Positions 24,162 to 33,122 of a stretch of 51,373 bases of DNA are shown here, piece by piece (the first letter of the stretch is position 1; each line of letters opens with the position of its first letter). Position numbers and translations under genes: made by a program. Location of the stretch: positions 1-51,373 of the forward strand of contig NZ_BBPI01000099.1 of NCBI RefSeq assembly GCF_000787715.1, given 5' to 3'. This DNA is from Sphingomonas parapaucimobilis NBRC 15100. Lineage in GTDB: Bacteria; Pseudomonadota; Alphaproteobacteria; Sphingomonadales; Sphingomonadaceae. The notes below the pieces were generated by a model. It worked only from the letters and a program-made list of their open reading frames with translations. It searched no databases and was not told the DNA's origin.

Positions 24162-24800
24162 TCAGGCAGTTGTACGTAGCGATCTTTGCTCGAGCAGCTT
24201 CTCACCATCGGAGCGGATCTGACCATCGGGCGTGACATGCCGGTAGAGCGTCTGACGCGTGACGCCGAGCTCGACGCACAGCTCACCCACCTTAGTTTCC
24301 GGTTTCCCCATCGCGGCCTGGGCGAGCCGCAATTTGGCGGGCGTCATCTTGAACGGTCGCCCGCCATGTCTGCCGCGGGCGCGTGCCGAGGCAAGGCCCG
24401 CTTTGGTGCGTTCGACGATCAGTTCGCGCTCGAATTCGGCGAGTCCGGCGAAGATCGCGAAGATCAGCCGACCATTGGCGGTGGTGGTGTCGATCGACGC
24501 GCCTTCCCCCGCCAGCACTTTCAGGCCAACGCCGCGCTTGGTTAGATCGCCGACCGTATTGACTAGGTGGCGCAGGTCGCGCCCGAGCCGGTCGAGTTTC
24601 CAGATGACGAGCGTATCGCCTGAGCGGAGCGCCTTGAGCGCGCCCGCTAAACCGGGGCGATCGTCGCGCCGCCCCGAGGCCGTATCCTCGTAGATGTGGT
24701 CGGGATCGACCCCGGCGCCGATCAGCGCGTCGCGCTGCAGATCGTGGACCTGGCTGCCGTCCGTTTTCGAGACCCGTGCATAGCCGATGAGCGTTGTCAC
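24162..24800 (-). CDS. tnpR: TnpR resolvase of the Tn3 element
   Basis: A 212-residue serine resolvase. Serine 11 in LIGYARVSKTDG is the nucleophile; LVIWKLDRLGRDLRHL and EFERELIVERTKAG follow, and the C-terminus has an HTH (KVGELCVELGVTRQTLYRHV). It resolves the cointegrate made during transposition at the nearby res site. It is divergent from tnpA with the res region between, the common Tn3-subgroup layout. Confidence 0.93.
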   Translation of the reverse strand: MTTLIGYARVSKTDGSQVHDLQRDALIGAGVDPDHIYEDTASGRRDDRPGLAGALKALRSGDTLVIWKLDRLGRDLRHLVNTVGDLTKRGVGLKVLAGEGASIDTTTANGRLIFAIFAGLAEFERELIVERTKAGLASARARGRHGGRPFKMTPAKLRLAQAAMGKPETKVGELCVELGVTRQTLYRHVTPDGQIRSDGEKLLEQRSLRTTA

Positions 24801-24929
24801 ATATTCGTCCGTTCACGTGACGGAGCGGCATTGCCCGTCGATCAATCGCGATAATGTCACATAACCCGTCTTCTGGTCTATGCTCCATGAACGGGTACGC
24901 TTTCCTGTTTCGTGACGAACAGGAAGCCG
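24801..24929. promoter_or_regulatory. res: res-like region between tnpR and tnpA
   Basis: Contains an imperfect palindrome, TCCGTTCACGTGACGGA, and a perfect pair TTCCTGTT/AACAGGAA (24902-24925) with an eight-base centre. Subsites of this sort are where TnpR dimers bind. The exact crossover point cannot be fixed by eye. Both promoters are expected here. Confidence 0.6.
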
Positions 24930-27899
24930 ATGCCGACCAAGACCATCCTGTCGCCCGCGCAGCGTGCTGTGATCTTCGACCCGCCTGCCGATCGCGCGAC
25001 GATCGAACGGCTCTATACGCTCGGTCCCGACGATCTGGCACAGGTGGCGCGACGTCGGCGCGGGGCGAACCGGCTCGGCTATGCGGTGCAGCTTTGCTAC
25101 CTGCGTCATCCCGGTCGCAGGCTACTGACGGGGGATGCGGTGCCCGCCGCCATGCTCGCGCTGCTCGCCGATCAGATCGGGTGCGTAGCCGACGACTTCA
25201 CCGGCTATGCCACGCGCCCCACGACATTGCGCGAACACCGGGCCGAGATCGAAGCTCTGCTCGGTCTGCGCGCCTTCGCGCGGGTGGATGTACGGGCGAT
25301 GCTGGCGCTGGGATCGGAGATTGCCGCTTCGACTGATAGAGGTGAGACGATCGTCACAGGCATGGTCGATCGCTTGCGGGCGGACCGGATCGTACTGCCG
25401 GCGACATCGACGCTGGAACGGCTCGCCCTCATCGTGCGGACACGGGCGCGCAAGGCGGCCCATTCCAATCTGATCCGCGACTGTTCGACCGAACAGGAAG
25501 CCGCACTCGAACACATGATCGCCTCCGACGATGATGGGCGCACCCGGCTAGGATGGATACGCGAATGGCCGGAAGCACCATCGGCCGCGAACCTGAAGGG
25601 AATCGTCGAACGGCTCGACACCGTGCGCGGCATCGGGATCGCGGCTGATCGAGCACGACGTATCCATGCTGCTCGCTATGCCGTCATTGCGCGGACCGCC
25701 GGCATCGTCACCGCCCAGCACCTGCGGCGTCTCGAACGTCCGCGCCGGCTCGCCATGCTCGTAGCTTCCGTGATCGAGATGGAAGCGACGTTGACCGACG
25801 CCGCGCTGGTCATGGTGGAGAAGATGGTGGGCGCGCTGTTCCGCCGTGCCGACCGCACCCGCTCCGATCGGCTGCTCGGCCAGGCACGGATGCTGAAGGA
25901 CACCGCGCGTTTCCATGCCCGGCTCGGTCGCCTGCTGGTAGATGCTCGTGCGAGCGGGCGCGACGCCTTCCGCGCGATCGACGCGAAGATGGGCTGGGAT
26001 CAGCTCGAACGCAGCATCCGCTTTGCCGAGGATCTGACGCGCTCGGCCGATGACGGGCTGGAAGAAGTGGTCGAACGCTATCCCGCCGTGCGGCGTTTCG
26101 CCCCGACGTTTCTCGCCGCTTTCACCTTCCGCACCGCGCGGTTGGCTGATCCGCTGCTCGGCGCGATCGAGGTGCTGCGCACGATGTACCGCGACGGTCG
26201 ATCGGTCCTGCCGAAGCGAGTGCCGACCAGCTTCATCAAGCCGCGCTGGCGCAAGGTCGTGCAGCCGGCGGAAGGGACGATAGACCGGCGCGCCTATGAG
26301 ATCGCAGTGATCGCCCACCTGCGCGAGCGGCTCGGCTCGGGCAGCATCTGGGTGGACGGCAGCCGCGCCTATCGCACGCTCGACGACTATCAGCTGCCCA
26401 TGCCCGCCTTCGAAGCGATGCGCGCGAGCGGCGATCTGCGCCTGGTTGTGCCGACCGACTTTTCCAAATGGTACGAGGAACGCCGCACCCTGTTGGCCCG
26501 GCGCATGACGGAGGTGGAGCGCGCAGCCGCAGCGGGCGAGCTGGTCGATGTGACGATCGAACGCGGGCAGTTGCTCATATCGTCGATCCGGCGATCCCCG
26601 TCCGACGATGCCGATGCGCTAAAGGCCCGGCTCTACGCGATGCTGCCGCGCGTCCGAATCACCGATCTGCTGGTCGAGGTCGCCGCATGGTCGGGATTCG
26701 CCGACCGTTTCGTCCATGCGCGCAGCGGCGCCCCCGCCTCCGACCAGTCCGCGCTGATGGGTGCGATCCTCGCCGATGCGACCAACCTCGGCCTGGGCCG
26801 CATGGCCGAAAGCTCGCGCGGGCTGACGTTGTCTCGCCTGCGCTGGACGGCGGAATGGCATGTGCGCGACGAAACCTATCTGTCGGCGCTGGCGGCGATC
26901 GTCGATTGCCATACCGCGCATCCGCTCGCGGCGGTCTGGGGACCGGGCGATACATCGTCGTCGGACGGGCAGTTCTTTCGTGCCGGTGGTCAGGGCGAGG
27001 CCCGCGCCGATCACAACGCCCGCTATGGCACCGAACCAGGCGTGCTGTTCTACACCCACGTCACCGACCGCTTCACGCCGTTCCACACCAAGGTCATCGC
27101 CGCCAATGCCGGCGAGGCCGCGCATGTCCTCGACGGCCTGCTCGACCATGAAAGCGAGCTGGTCATCCGCGAACATGCGACCGATACCGCCGGCGCGGTC
27201 GATCATGTCTTCGGCCTGTGCCATCTGCTCGGCTTCCGCTTCGCGCCCCGCATCCGCGACCTCAACGAGCGCCGGCTCTACAGCCTGTCGCCGCTCGACT
27301 CGTGGCCGACGCTGCGCCCGCTCGTCGCCGGTCCGGTCAAGATCCGCGCGATCGAGGAGAACTGGGACGAAACCCTGCGCCTTGCCGCCTCGATCCGCGC
27401 CGGCACGGTGAGCGCCTCGGTCATGCTCCGCAAGCTGGCGGGCTTCCCGCGTCAGAACTCGGTCGCCCGCGCGCTGCGGGAGATAGGTCGGATCGAACGC
27501 ACCCTGTTCATGCTCGACTGGTTCGATGATCCCGACCAGCGTCGTCGCACCGGCAGCATTCTCAACAAGGGCGAGGCCCGCAACGCGCTCGCCCGCGCCA
27601 TCTTCTTCAACCGCCTCGGCGAACTGCGCGACCGCACCTTCGAGAACCAGCGCCATCGCGCCTCCGGCCTGACCCTCGTCACCGCGGCCATGACGCTCTG
27701 GAACACCGTCTATCTCGACCGAGCTGTCCGTCATCTGCGCGGCAGCGGCGTCGACGTGCCCGACGAGCTGCTCGCCCACGTCGCCCCTCTGGGCTGGGAG
27801 CATATCGGCCTCACCGGCGACTATCTCTGGGGCGAGATCGACAAACCTCGCGAGCGGTTCAGGCCGCTGCGCCTCCACCAGCAAAGCCGGGACGCTTAG
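24930..27899 (+). CDS. tnpA: TnpA transposase of the Tn3 family
   Basis: A 989-residue DDE transposase, normal length for the family. The N-terminal part has the DUF4158-type DNA-binding domain (RRRGANRLGYAVQLCYLRHPGR). The C-terminal half is the DDE_Tnp_Tn3 domain with TNLGLGRMAESSRGLTLSRL, the region SSDGQFF and GEIDKPRERFRPLR at the end. The start is ATG 24930 with AGGA five bases upstream. The stop lies inside the right inverted repeat, which is typical. No frameshift is seen, so the element may be active. Confidence 0.95.
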   Translation: MPTKTILSPAQRAVIFDPPADRATIERLYTLGPDDLAQVARRRRGANRLGYAVQLCYLRHPGRRLLTGDAVPAAMLALLADQIGCVADDFTGYATRPTTLREHRAEIEALLGLRAFARVDVRAMLALGSEIAASTDRGETIVTGMVDRLRADRIVLPATSTLERLALIVRTRARKAAHSNLIRDCSTEQEAALEHMIASDDDGRTRLGWIREWPEAPSAANLKGIVERLDTVRGIGIAADRARRIHAARYAVIARTAGIVTAQHLRRLERPRRLAMLVASVIEMEATLTDAALVMVEKMVGALFRRADRTRSDRLLGQARMLKDTARFHARLGRLLVDARASGRDAFRAIDAKMGWDQLERSIRFAEDLTRSADDGLEEVVERYPAVRRFAPTFLAAFTFRTARLADPLLGAIEVLRTMYRDGRSVLPKRVPTSFIKPRWRKVVQPAEGTIDRRAYEIAVIAHLRERLGSGSIWVDGSRAYRTLDDYQLPMPAFEAMRASGDLRLVVPTDFSKWYEERRTLLARRMTEVERAAAAGELVDVTIERGQLLISSIRRSPSDDADALKARLYAMLPRVRITDLLVEVAAWSGFADRFVHARSGAPASDQSALMGAILADATNLGLGRMAESSRGLTLSRLRWTAEWHVRDETYLSALAAIVDCHTAHPLAAVWGPGDTSSSDGQFFRAGGQGEARADHNARYGTEPGVLFYTHVTDRFTPFHTKVIAANAGEAAHVLDGLLDHESELVIREHATDTAGAVDHVFGLCHLLGFRFAPRIRDLNERRLYSLSPLDSWPTLRPLVAGPVKIRAIEENWDETLRLAASIRAGTVSASVMLRKLAGFPRQNSVARALREIGRIERTLFMLDWFDDPDQRRRTGSILNKGEARNALARAIFFNRLGELRDRTFENQRHRASGLTLVTAAMTLWNTVYLDRAVRHLRGSGVDVPDELLAHVAPLGWEHIGLTGDYLWGEIDKPRERFRPLRLHQQSRDA

Positions 27900-27932
27900 C
27901 GTACGTTTTCGACCATCCTCTCACCGGTCCCC
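27895..27932 (-). repeat. Right terminal inverted repeat of the Tn3 element
   Basis: Thirty-eight bases; read inward they begin GGGGACCGGTGAGAGG and end CGAAAACGTACGCTAAG. It overlaps the tnpA stop. The outer end abuts ACGATAGTCAGC, which in copy A lies at iteron 5 and the end of repA1. Confidence 0.93.
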
Positions 27933-27939
27933 ACGATAG

Positions 27940-28893
27940 TCAGCCTTCTCCGGCGAGCTTGTCCATCAGGTTGTCCACCTCGACAGCGCGGCGGCGATCG
28001 GCATCGAACCGATTCCGCCGCTCCTGCTCGGCCTCCAACCTGGCTGTCAGCGCCAATGCCTCCGCTTCTCCCCGGAGCCGGAACAGTACGGCAGGACTGC
28101 CATCGGCTGTTGCGGTCATCTGCATCGCATAATCAGGGAGCTGGTCAGCCTCCACCACCTTGCGGAGCATCCGGTTGAACTCTTTTGGTTTGCTATCGCT
28201 GCCGGTCTTGTCCCGAAGCACCTCCACGCGACACGTCCACCCACCCTTCTGGTTACCGGCGTGCTTGCGGGCGATCCGGTACAGCGCTCGCTCTAGCCCG
28301 CCGGTCAGCAGGAAATAATCTTGATGCATGGTGAGAAGCGACCGTTCTCCCATAATGCCCTCATACACCCAGTCCGACAGCGTGATAGTCATCCCGCGCG
28401 GTTGGTCGGTGTCCGGATCTACCTCCAGCGTCCATTTGTCGAGCCAGTTGAAACCGGCCTTGGTGCGCCGCTTGGGTGCGCGGATCGATGTCGATATGGA
28501 AGTCGTCTGAAGCCGCTGGAGTGCAGCTTGCAGCTCCTGATAGGCCCGGCCGCTGGTATCGCGCTTGATCGCCCGCAACAGGTCATAGGACGTTGTTTTA
28601 AGTGTCCGGGGAAGGTCGTTTACGCCCTGCTCCCGCATCCGGTTGAGCGTGGACGCCGCCCATATCAGAATATCGGCGTCCCAGATCGTCGCCATGCCAT
28701 AGGCAGGGATCGCCTCGATCTTCACCCACGTCTCGCCGTCCGGGCTGCTATACTCGATAGGCTTCACCCGCTTGCGCTTCTGAAGCGAGAAGAACGGCCG
28801 CTCCATCGTCTCCCGCTGATCCTTCAGCGGGAGGTCGCCCATCAACGGGATGAACAGATCAAATTCGGGATTGGGATTCTGGCGTTTAGTCAT
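27940..28893 (-). CDS. repA: Replication initiator protein A (RPA family), copy 2
   Basis: A 317-residue protein, nearly identical to the copy at 16359; I count about six residue changes (for example REQGVNDLP, QMTATADG, and AVEVDNL with GEG at the end). Many more base changes are present, mostly silent, so the two copies have diverged under protein-level selection. The frame is intact. No iteron array lies beside it, so it could act only on the array at 16162 or be redundant. Confidence 0.9.
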   Translation of the reverse strand: MTKRQNPNPEFDLFIPLMGDLPLKDQRETMERPFFSLQKRKRVKPIEYSSPDGETWVKIEAIPAYGMATIWDADILIWAASTLNRMREQGVNDLPRTLKTTSYDLLRAIKRDTSGRAYQELQAALQRLQTTSISTSIRAPKRRTKAGFNWLDKWTLEVDPDTDQPRGMTITLSDWVYEGIMGERSLLTMHQDYFLLTGGLERALYRIARKHAGNQKGGWTCRVEVLRDKTGSDSKPKEFNRMLRKVVEADQLPDYAMQMTATADGSPAVLFRLRGEAEALALTARLEAEQERRNRFDADRRRAVEVDNLMDKLAGEG

Positions 28894-28939
28894 GCCTCTT
28901 CAATCCTGCCGTTCTGCACAATTGCAGATGTGCACATTA

Positions 28940-29233
28940 TCACGCACGTCCGAATTGCTTGTCGGCGTCATACTTGGCGACCAGTTCGCTGATCGCTTCG
29001 GCAAGGAGGTCTTGGTGACTGCGCCGGGTCCGCGCTGCCAGAACACGAAATGCCTCCGCCGTAGGATCGGCCGGATCGAAATATGCCCCGAGGTGATACT
29101 TTCCTGGCCGCTTGCCACTCGACCGTCCTACACTCGACGGTGAGGCCGAAGGAGCCGGCTGATGATCCGGCTCGGGTTCGCGAGGGGAGGGGGACGCTAC
29201 TGCCGGCCCCAACAGGGAAGTCCGTTTCGCCAT
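28940..29233 (-). CDS. Small RHH partition partner of ParA, copy 2
   Basis: A 97-residue protein from ATG 29233, matching the copy at 17359. It has an extra four residues in the flexible N-terminal part (APSASPSSVGRSS). The RHH part (KYHLGAYFDPADPTAEAFRVLAARTRRSHQ) is the same. It is placed between parA2 and repA2 as in copy A. Confidence 0.72.
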   Translation of the reverse strand: MAKRTSLLGPAVASPSPREPEPDHQPAPSASPSSVGRSSGKRPGKYHLGAYFDPADPTAEAFRVLAARTRRSHQDLLAEAISELVAKYDADKQFGRA

Positions 29234-29235
29234 AA

Positions 29236-29883
29236 TCAAGCCTTCACATTTGCAGGTGTGCAATTCATCACATCATCAAAAATGCGCTTCTGCAAGGCTG
29301 CAATTTCCAAGGCGGCCTTGCCTTTCGGCTCATGCTCGATGACGCCCAAGCCATAAGGCCATGCCGCTCGGTAGGCGCTGCGCTCCCGTACTACGGCACG
29401 CGCCACCCGCAAGCCGGTCGCCTCGGCAAGCGTTCTGGCATCGTCCAGCAACGTGGTTGCGGTAGGGGGGGCGGCATTCAGCACGACCACGCCCGTTCGC
29501 CCAGTACTGGTGATAAGCTGCGCCGTACGCTTGATCGCATCAAGGTCGATCAACGATGGACGGCAGGGGATAACGACTAGATCGGCACGCTGCGCCGCTG
29601 CGGCGGCTTCCGCGCCCGCCGCTGGCGGTGTGTCGATGATGGTAAGCGCAAAGCCGTTGGCCTCAGCCGCATCAATCGCCTGGTCAAGGCGTCTCGCACT
29701 GATCGGCTCAACGTGGGGCAGCTCGGCCGTCCGTCGCTCGCTCCAAGCGGTCGCGCTCTCCTGCGGGTCTAGGTCAAAGAGAGCCGTCTTGATCCCGACT
29801 GCTTCAGCGGCAACCGCCAGATTTACTGCCAGCGTCGTCTTTCCGACGCCCCCCTTCTGCGCTGCAAGCGTGATAATATGCAA
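29236..29883 (-). CDS. parA: ParA-family partition ATPase, copy 2
   Basis: A 215-residue ParA/ParF-type ATPase with intact KGGVGKTT, FDLDPQESA and IIDTPPA motifs. It differs from parA1 at about ten residues (for example LPHVEP for SPHIEP, and ALQKRIF for TLQKYIF). The start is TTG as in copy 1. The TGCAAGTGTGCACA motif lies over the start. Two intact ParA sets on one molecule would either share a centromere or compete. Confidence 0.93.
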   Translation of the reverse strand: MHIITLAAQKGGVGKTTLAVNLAVAAEAVGIKTALFDLDPQESATAWSERRTAELPHVEPISARRLDQAIDAAEANGFALTIIDTPPAAGAEAAAAAQRADLVVIPCRPSLIDLDAIKRTAQLITSTGRTGVVVLNAAPPTATTLLDDARTLAEATGLRVARAVVRERSAYRAAWPYGLGVIEHEPKGKAALEIAALQKRIFDDVMNCTPANVKA

Positions 29884-30010
29884 GTGTGCACACCTTCAAT
29901 AATGCCAATTTGATGATATGCAGAATGGAAAGATCGCACAACTGCTATTGTGGGAGTGCCTAATACGCAGGGGAGGGCAGGGACTACGCCAACGACTGAC
30001 TAGCCACGGG

Positions 30011-30365
30011 ACGTTTGCGCGCGGCAGAACGCGCTGGGTTCACTGAGCTAAGGCGCGGGCAGCAATGGCGTTTCGATCTAGTGGAACGCAGCAAGAGTGG
30101 CTTTGAAGCGACCCATCTGGAATGCTGTTCGACGATCTGCCTCCCTCAGAGAAATAGGCGATGCTCTCGAAAAAAGTTCTCAATCAAGATACCAACGATG
30201 CGCTGACCGAGTGGACCGCCGTTCGCATACATCTGGTTCGGTCTATGTAATGCCCCTATTTGATGGGTATTCCACATTCTTCGGCATTTGATCGAAAGCT
30301 GACACATCTCGATAGGGCTATAGTGAGGCGTGATACCGTTCACCAGCAATGCTCCGGAAGTGACA
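30011..30365. other. Intergenic region
   Basis: No convincing gene or repeat. It separates the end of rep-par homology from the TPR gene and probably contains the promoter of that gene. Confidence 0.4.
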
Positions 30366-31685
30366 ATGCCCTACTTCGATGATTACGATCTTCCACTGAC
30401 CACCGCTTCCGACATGGCAGCAATGGCCTACCGAGACGGCGTCCGCTTGATGCTCGCTGCATGGCCGGGTGCCGCGGCGAAGCTGGATGTGGCGATTTCT
30501 GCCGATCCGGACTTCGCCCTCGCGCATGCCGCTCGTGCACGGCTTCACGCCATCTTGGCGGAAGGAGCGAATGCCAAAGAAGCAGTGGATCGGGCGGCAG
30601 CACTCGTCGCTGTGCATGGCACCGAGCGCGAGCGGAGCCACGTCGACGTCATCACTTATGCGGTGACTGGGCAGTCTAAGGAAGCGCTGACACGAGCCAT
30701 CGCGCACCTTGAACAATGGCCACGTGATGTAATCATCCTTTCGCTGCCGCTGGGAGCGTTCGGCCTCTACGCTTTTTCCGGTATGGCCGATCACGATCAG
30801 GCGCGGGTCGATCTGGTTGAGCGGCTAGGGCCGCATTTCGACACGGATGACTGGTGGTTCCTGACCTATCATGGATGGGCGCTCGCAGAGAATGGCGAGG
30901 TCGCACGCGGTCGCACCATGCTTGAGCGCAGCATGGACCTGCGCCAAGAGAACGCCAACGGTGCCCATGCGCTCGCCCATGCGATGTACGAGGGAGGTGC
31001 TGGCGACGATGCCGATGCGCTCATCAAGGCGTGGCTGCCCAACTATGATCGTAGCGGCATCCTGCACGGTCATATCGCCTGGCACGCTGCCTTGGTGGCG
31101 CTGGAGCGCGGCGATCCCGCTGGGGCACTCACTATCTATGATACGCACGTGCAGCCCTCGGTATCGCACGGCATGCCGATCAATGTCGTCAGTGATGCGG
31201 CTTCGCTGCTTTGGAGAATCGCCGCATACAGCCATGTGGTGCCGGAGGGCTTATGGAGCACAATCGGCAGCTATGCGGCGACCCGATTTCCGAAAGCGGG
31301 ACACGCTTTCATCGACACCCACATGGCGATGATCGAGGCGATGACTGGCGATCGATCCGCGTTCAATGCGCGAACCGCCACGCTCGATACGATGGCAGGC
31401 AATGGCACCCTTGGCGCGGGGAAAGTCGTGCCGACGATAGCTCGCGCAATGTTGGCCTTCGCCGATGCCGATTACCCGCGCACGATCGCGTTGTTGGAAC
31501 CTGAGACCCGCGACGTTGCGCGAATAGGGGGTTCGGGTGCGCAGCGCGAGGTGGTCGAAGACACGTTGCTCGTCGCCTACATGCGTGCAGGCGAAGCGGC
31601 TAAGGCGCGGGCCTTGCTCGACCGTCGACTTCACCGGCGTCCGTCGCCGCGGGACTCGCGTTGGCAAGAAAGCCTTGTTGCATGA
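30366..31685 (+). CDS. TPR-repeat protein (TTC38-like)
   Basis: A 439-residue soluble protein made of helical repeats. Early repeats show LDVAISADPDFALAHAARARLHAILAEG and later ones GWALAENGEVARGRTMLERSMDL and HIAWHAALVALERGDPAGALTIYD. The whole follows the TPR-38 family pattern (human TTC38 relatives in bacteria). No signal peptide. The start MPYFDDYDLPLTTAS at ATG 30366 fits the family better than the longer frame. Its substrate or partner is unknown. It converges with the MFS exporter gene. Confidence 0.78.
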   Translation: MPYFDDYDLPLTTASDMAAMAYRDGVRLMLAAWPGAAAKLDVAISADPDFALAHAARARLHAILAEGANAKEAVDRAAALVAVHGTERERSHVDVITYAVTGQSKEALTRAIAHLEQWPRDVIILSLPLGAFGLYAFSGMADHDQARVDLVERLGPHFDTDDWWFLTYHGWALAENGEVARGRTMLERSMDLRQENANGAHALAHAMYEGGAGDDADALIKAWLPNYDRSGILHGHIAWHAALVALERGDPAGALTIYDTHVQPSVSHGMPINVVSDAASLLWRIAAYSHVVPEGLWSTIGSYAATRFPKAGHAFIDTHMAMIEAMTGDRSAFNARTATLDTMAGNGTLGAGKVVPTIARAMLAFADADYPRTIALLEPETRDVARIGGSGAQREVVEDTLLVAYMRAGEAAKARALLDRRLHRRPSPRDSRWQESLVA

Positions 31686-31870
31686 TGGCGCGGATCGGGA
31701 GTGCGGATGTCGCACGGTTAGCGATCAACCGAGCGCTCACGGCCGCGAACCCGATTGTCGTCTATGCAGCCGGCACGATCATCGGGCACGGCCTTGCGGC
31801 TGTCCCAACACTATCGACGCTGCCCATGCTGGTTCATTCGCCGCAAAATCGGCGAGGTGAAGCCCAATAG
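31685..31870 (+). CDS. Possible small protein overlapping the TPR stop
   Basis: A 61-residue frame whose ATG overlaps the TPR stop as TGATG. MARIGSADVARLAINRALTAANPIVVYAAGTIIGHG has protein-like composition with a hydrophobic middle. The last third overlaps the 3' end of the convergent MFS gene. It may be a coupled small gene or a chance frame. Confidence 0.28.
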   Translation: MARIGSADVARLAINRALTAANPIVVYAAGTIIGHGLAAVPTLSTLPMLVHSPQNRRGEAQ

Positions 31871-33088
31871 CGAGACGACCGCACCCAATAGCCCCAGCGT
31901 GACGAAGAGCCATCGGACACCAATCCATTCGCCGAGCGGCGTCGCGATAGCGAGGCCGATCGGCGACGCCAGTCCCATGATGGTGGCAAGAAGCGACAGG
32001 ACGCGGCCCTGGAGGTGGTTGGGAACGATCGACTGTAGCAGCGCCGTGAACGGCGCGTTGCCGGCGATGTAGGTGACGCCGCTGACCGCCCACATAGCCA
32101 CCGCGACCGGAAACATCTGCGCAGGAGTCAGGGCGGTCAGCGCCAGGCTCAGGCAGGAAATCGCGAAACCCCACAGCACCCAAAGCACATGCCTCTTTGG
32201 CGATATGGCTGCGACAAGGAGGCCGCCTGCGACCATTCCCATACCGCCGATGCTTTCGATCAGGGCAACCTGGGGCGCCGCGCCGCCAAAATGCTCTTTG
32301 ACCAACAAAGGAACGAGCGTGAACGACGGCATGACGATCAGGACAATGGCGCCGAGTAGGGCGTACATCCTTCGCAGGCCAGGGTTGCTCCAGACGAGAT
32401 CGAGACCTTCACGAAACTCGCGCCAAAGGCTCGGCCCGCCGTCTGACAAGAAGCGATTTTGCGGAATGGCGAAGATCAGCAACGGCACGATGCCGAGCAC
32501 CGCGGTGACGACGTCGATCGCAAGCGCATAGCCGATCGGCATGAGGCTGATGGCAAGTGCCCCCAAGGGGGCTGCGGCGACGGTCATGATGCCGGTGAGC
32601 GACTGGTTCAATCCGGCCGCGCGACCGAGGAAGGTTGCCGGCACCAGCATGGCGGTGCTTGCCGTGGCGGCCGGCTGCTGGAACGCCTGCATCGCGCTCC
32701 GGACGAACATCATCACGTACAGGTGCCAGAGTTCGACCGACCCGCTCAAAAACAGGGCGATCAGGAGGACCATGCATGCTGCGCTGACCAGATCCGCACC
32801 GATCATGATCGCACGCCGGCTCCACCGGTCCGCCAGCGTGCCGCCAAGCGGCCCCAGCAAAGCTTGTGGCAGCAAGGCGACAAGCCCGGCTGTCGCCAGC
32901 GCCGAGACGCTGCCTGTCGTGTCCGTGATCCACCACAGCAACACGAATTGGGTCAGCGCCGAGCCGATCAGCGATACCGCCTGACCGGCAAAGACCGACC
33001 AATAGCGGATGCGCCATCCCGGCCCGGGATCGTGATGGTCCATGCCGCTACCTGCGCTGGAAGGGGCCGTAGCCGCCATGTCGTTCAT
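31811..33088 (-). CDS. MFS exporter (MFS_3/EntS-like)
   Basis: About 425 residues with twelve membrane segments. The start FAGQAVSLIGSALTQFVLLWWI, the loop GGTLADRWSRRAIMIGADL and the second half AISPKRHVLWVLWGFA fit the MFS_3 group of drug and siderophore exporters. ATG 33088 is preferred over an adjacent TTG. It starts 35 bases after the end of the outer-membrane factor gene on the same strand and may be the fourth gene of the efflux operon. Substrate unknown. Confidence 0.85.
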   Translation of the reverse strand: MNDMAATAPSSAGSGMDHHDPGPGWRIRYWSVFAGQAVSLIGSALTQFVLLWWITDTTGSVSALATAGLVALLPQALLGPLGGTLADRWSRRAIMIGADLVSAACMVLLIALFLSGSVELWHLYVMMFVRSAMQAFQQPAATASTAMLVPATFLGRAAGLNQSLTGIMTVAAAPLGALAISLMPIGYALAIDVVTAVLGIVPLLIFAIPQNRFLSDGGPSLWREFREGLDLVWSNPGLRRMYALLGAIVLIVMPSFTLVPLLVKEHFGGAAPQVALIESIGGMGMVAGGLLVAAISPKRHVLWVLWGFAISCLSLALTALTPAQMFPVAVAMWAVSGVTYIAGNAPFTALLQSIVPNHLQGRVLSLLATIMGLASPIGLAIATPLGEWIGVRWLFVTLGLLGAVVSLLGFTSPILRRMNQHGQRR

Positions 33089-33122
33089 CAAGCTGGGTTA
33101 CCTCTGCCCTTGCGCGGCGCGC

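Larger units (their letters stand above)
19842..27932. mobile_element. Tn3-family chromate-resistance transposon (8.1 kb)
   Basis: Bounded by 38-bp inverted repeats (19842-19879 and 27895-27932), both starting GGGG and ending ACGCTAAG at their inner ends. It contains chrB-chrA, three small exported-protein genes, tnpR, a res-like region and tnpA. The five bases outside the ends differ (AAGGA left, ACGAT right), so there is no target-site duplication. The left end cuts an MFS gene; the right end lies against rep-par copy B. Confidence 0.92.
27933..30010. repeat. Rep-par block, copy B, without iterons
   Basis: Direct, diverged copy of 16352-18418. It starts exactly at the outer end of the right transposon repeat and runs through repA2, the RHH gene and parA2 to CCACGGG at 30010. 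The first bases correspond to the last part of iteron 5 of copy A. No full iteron is found next to it. Confidence 0.88.

Noticed and set aside
26619..27884. Open frame of 421 codons on the minus strand
   Set aside because: Antisense to tnpA; no domain seen.
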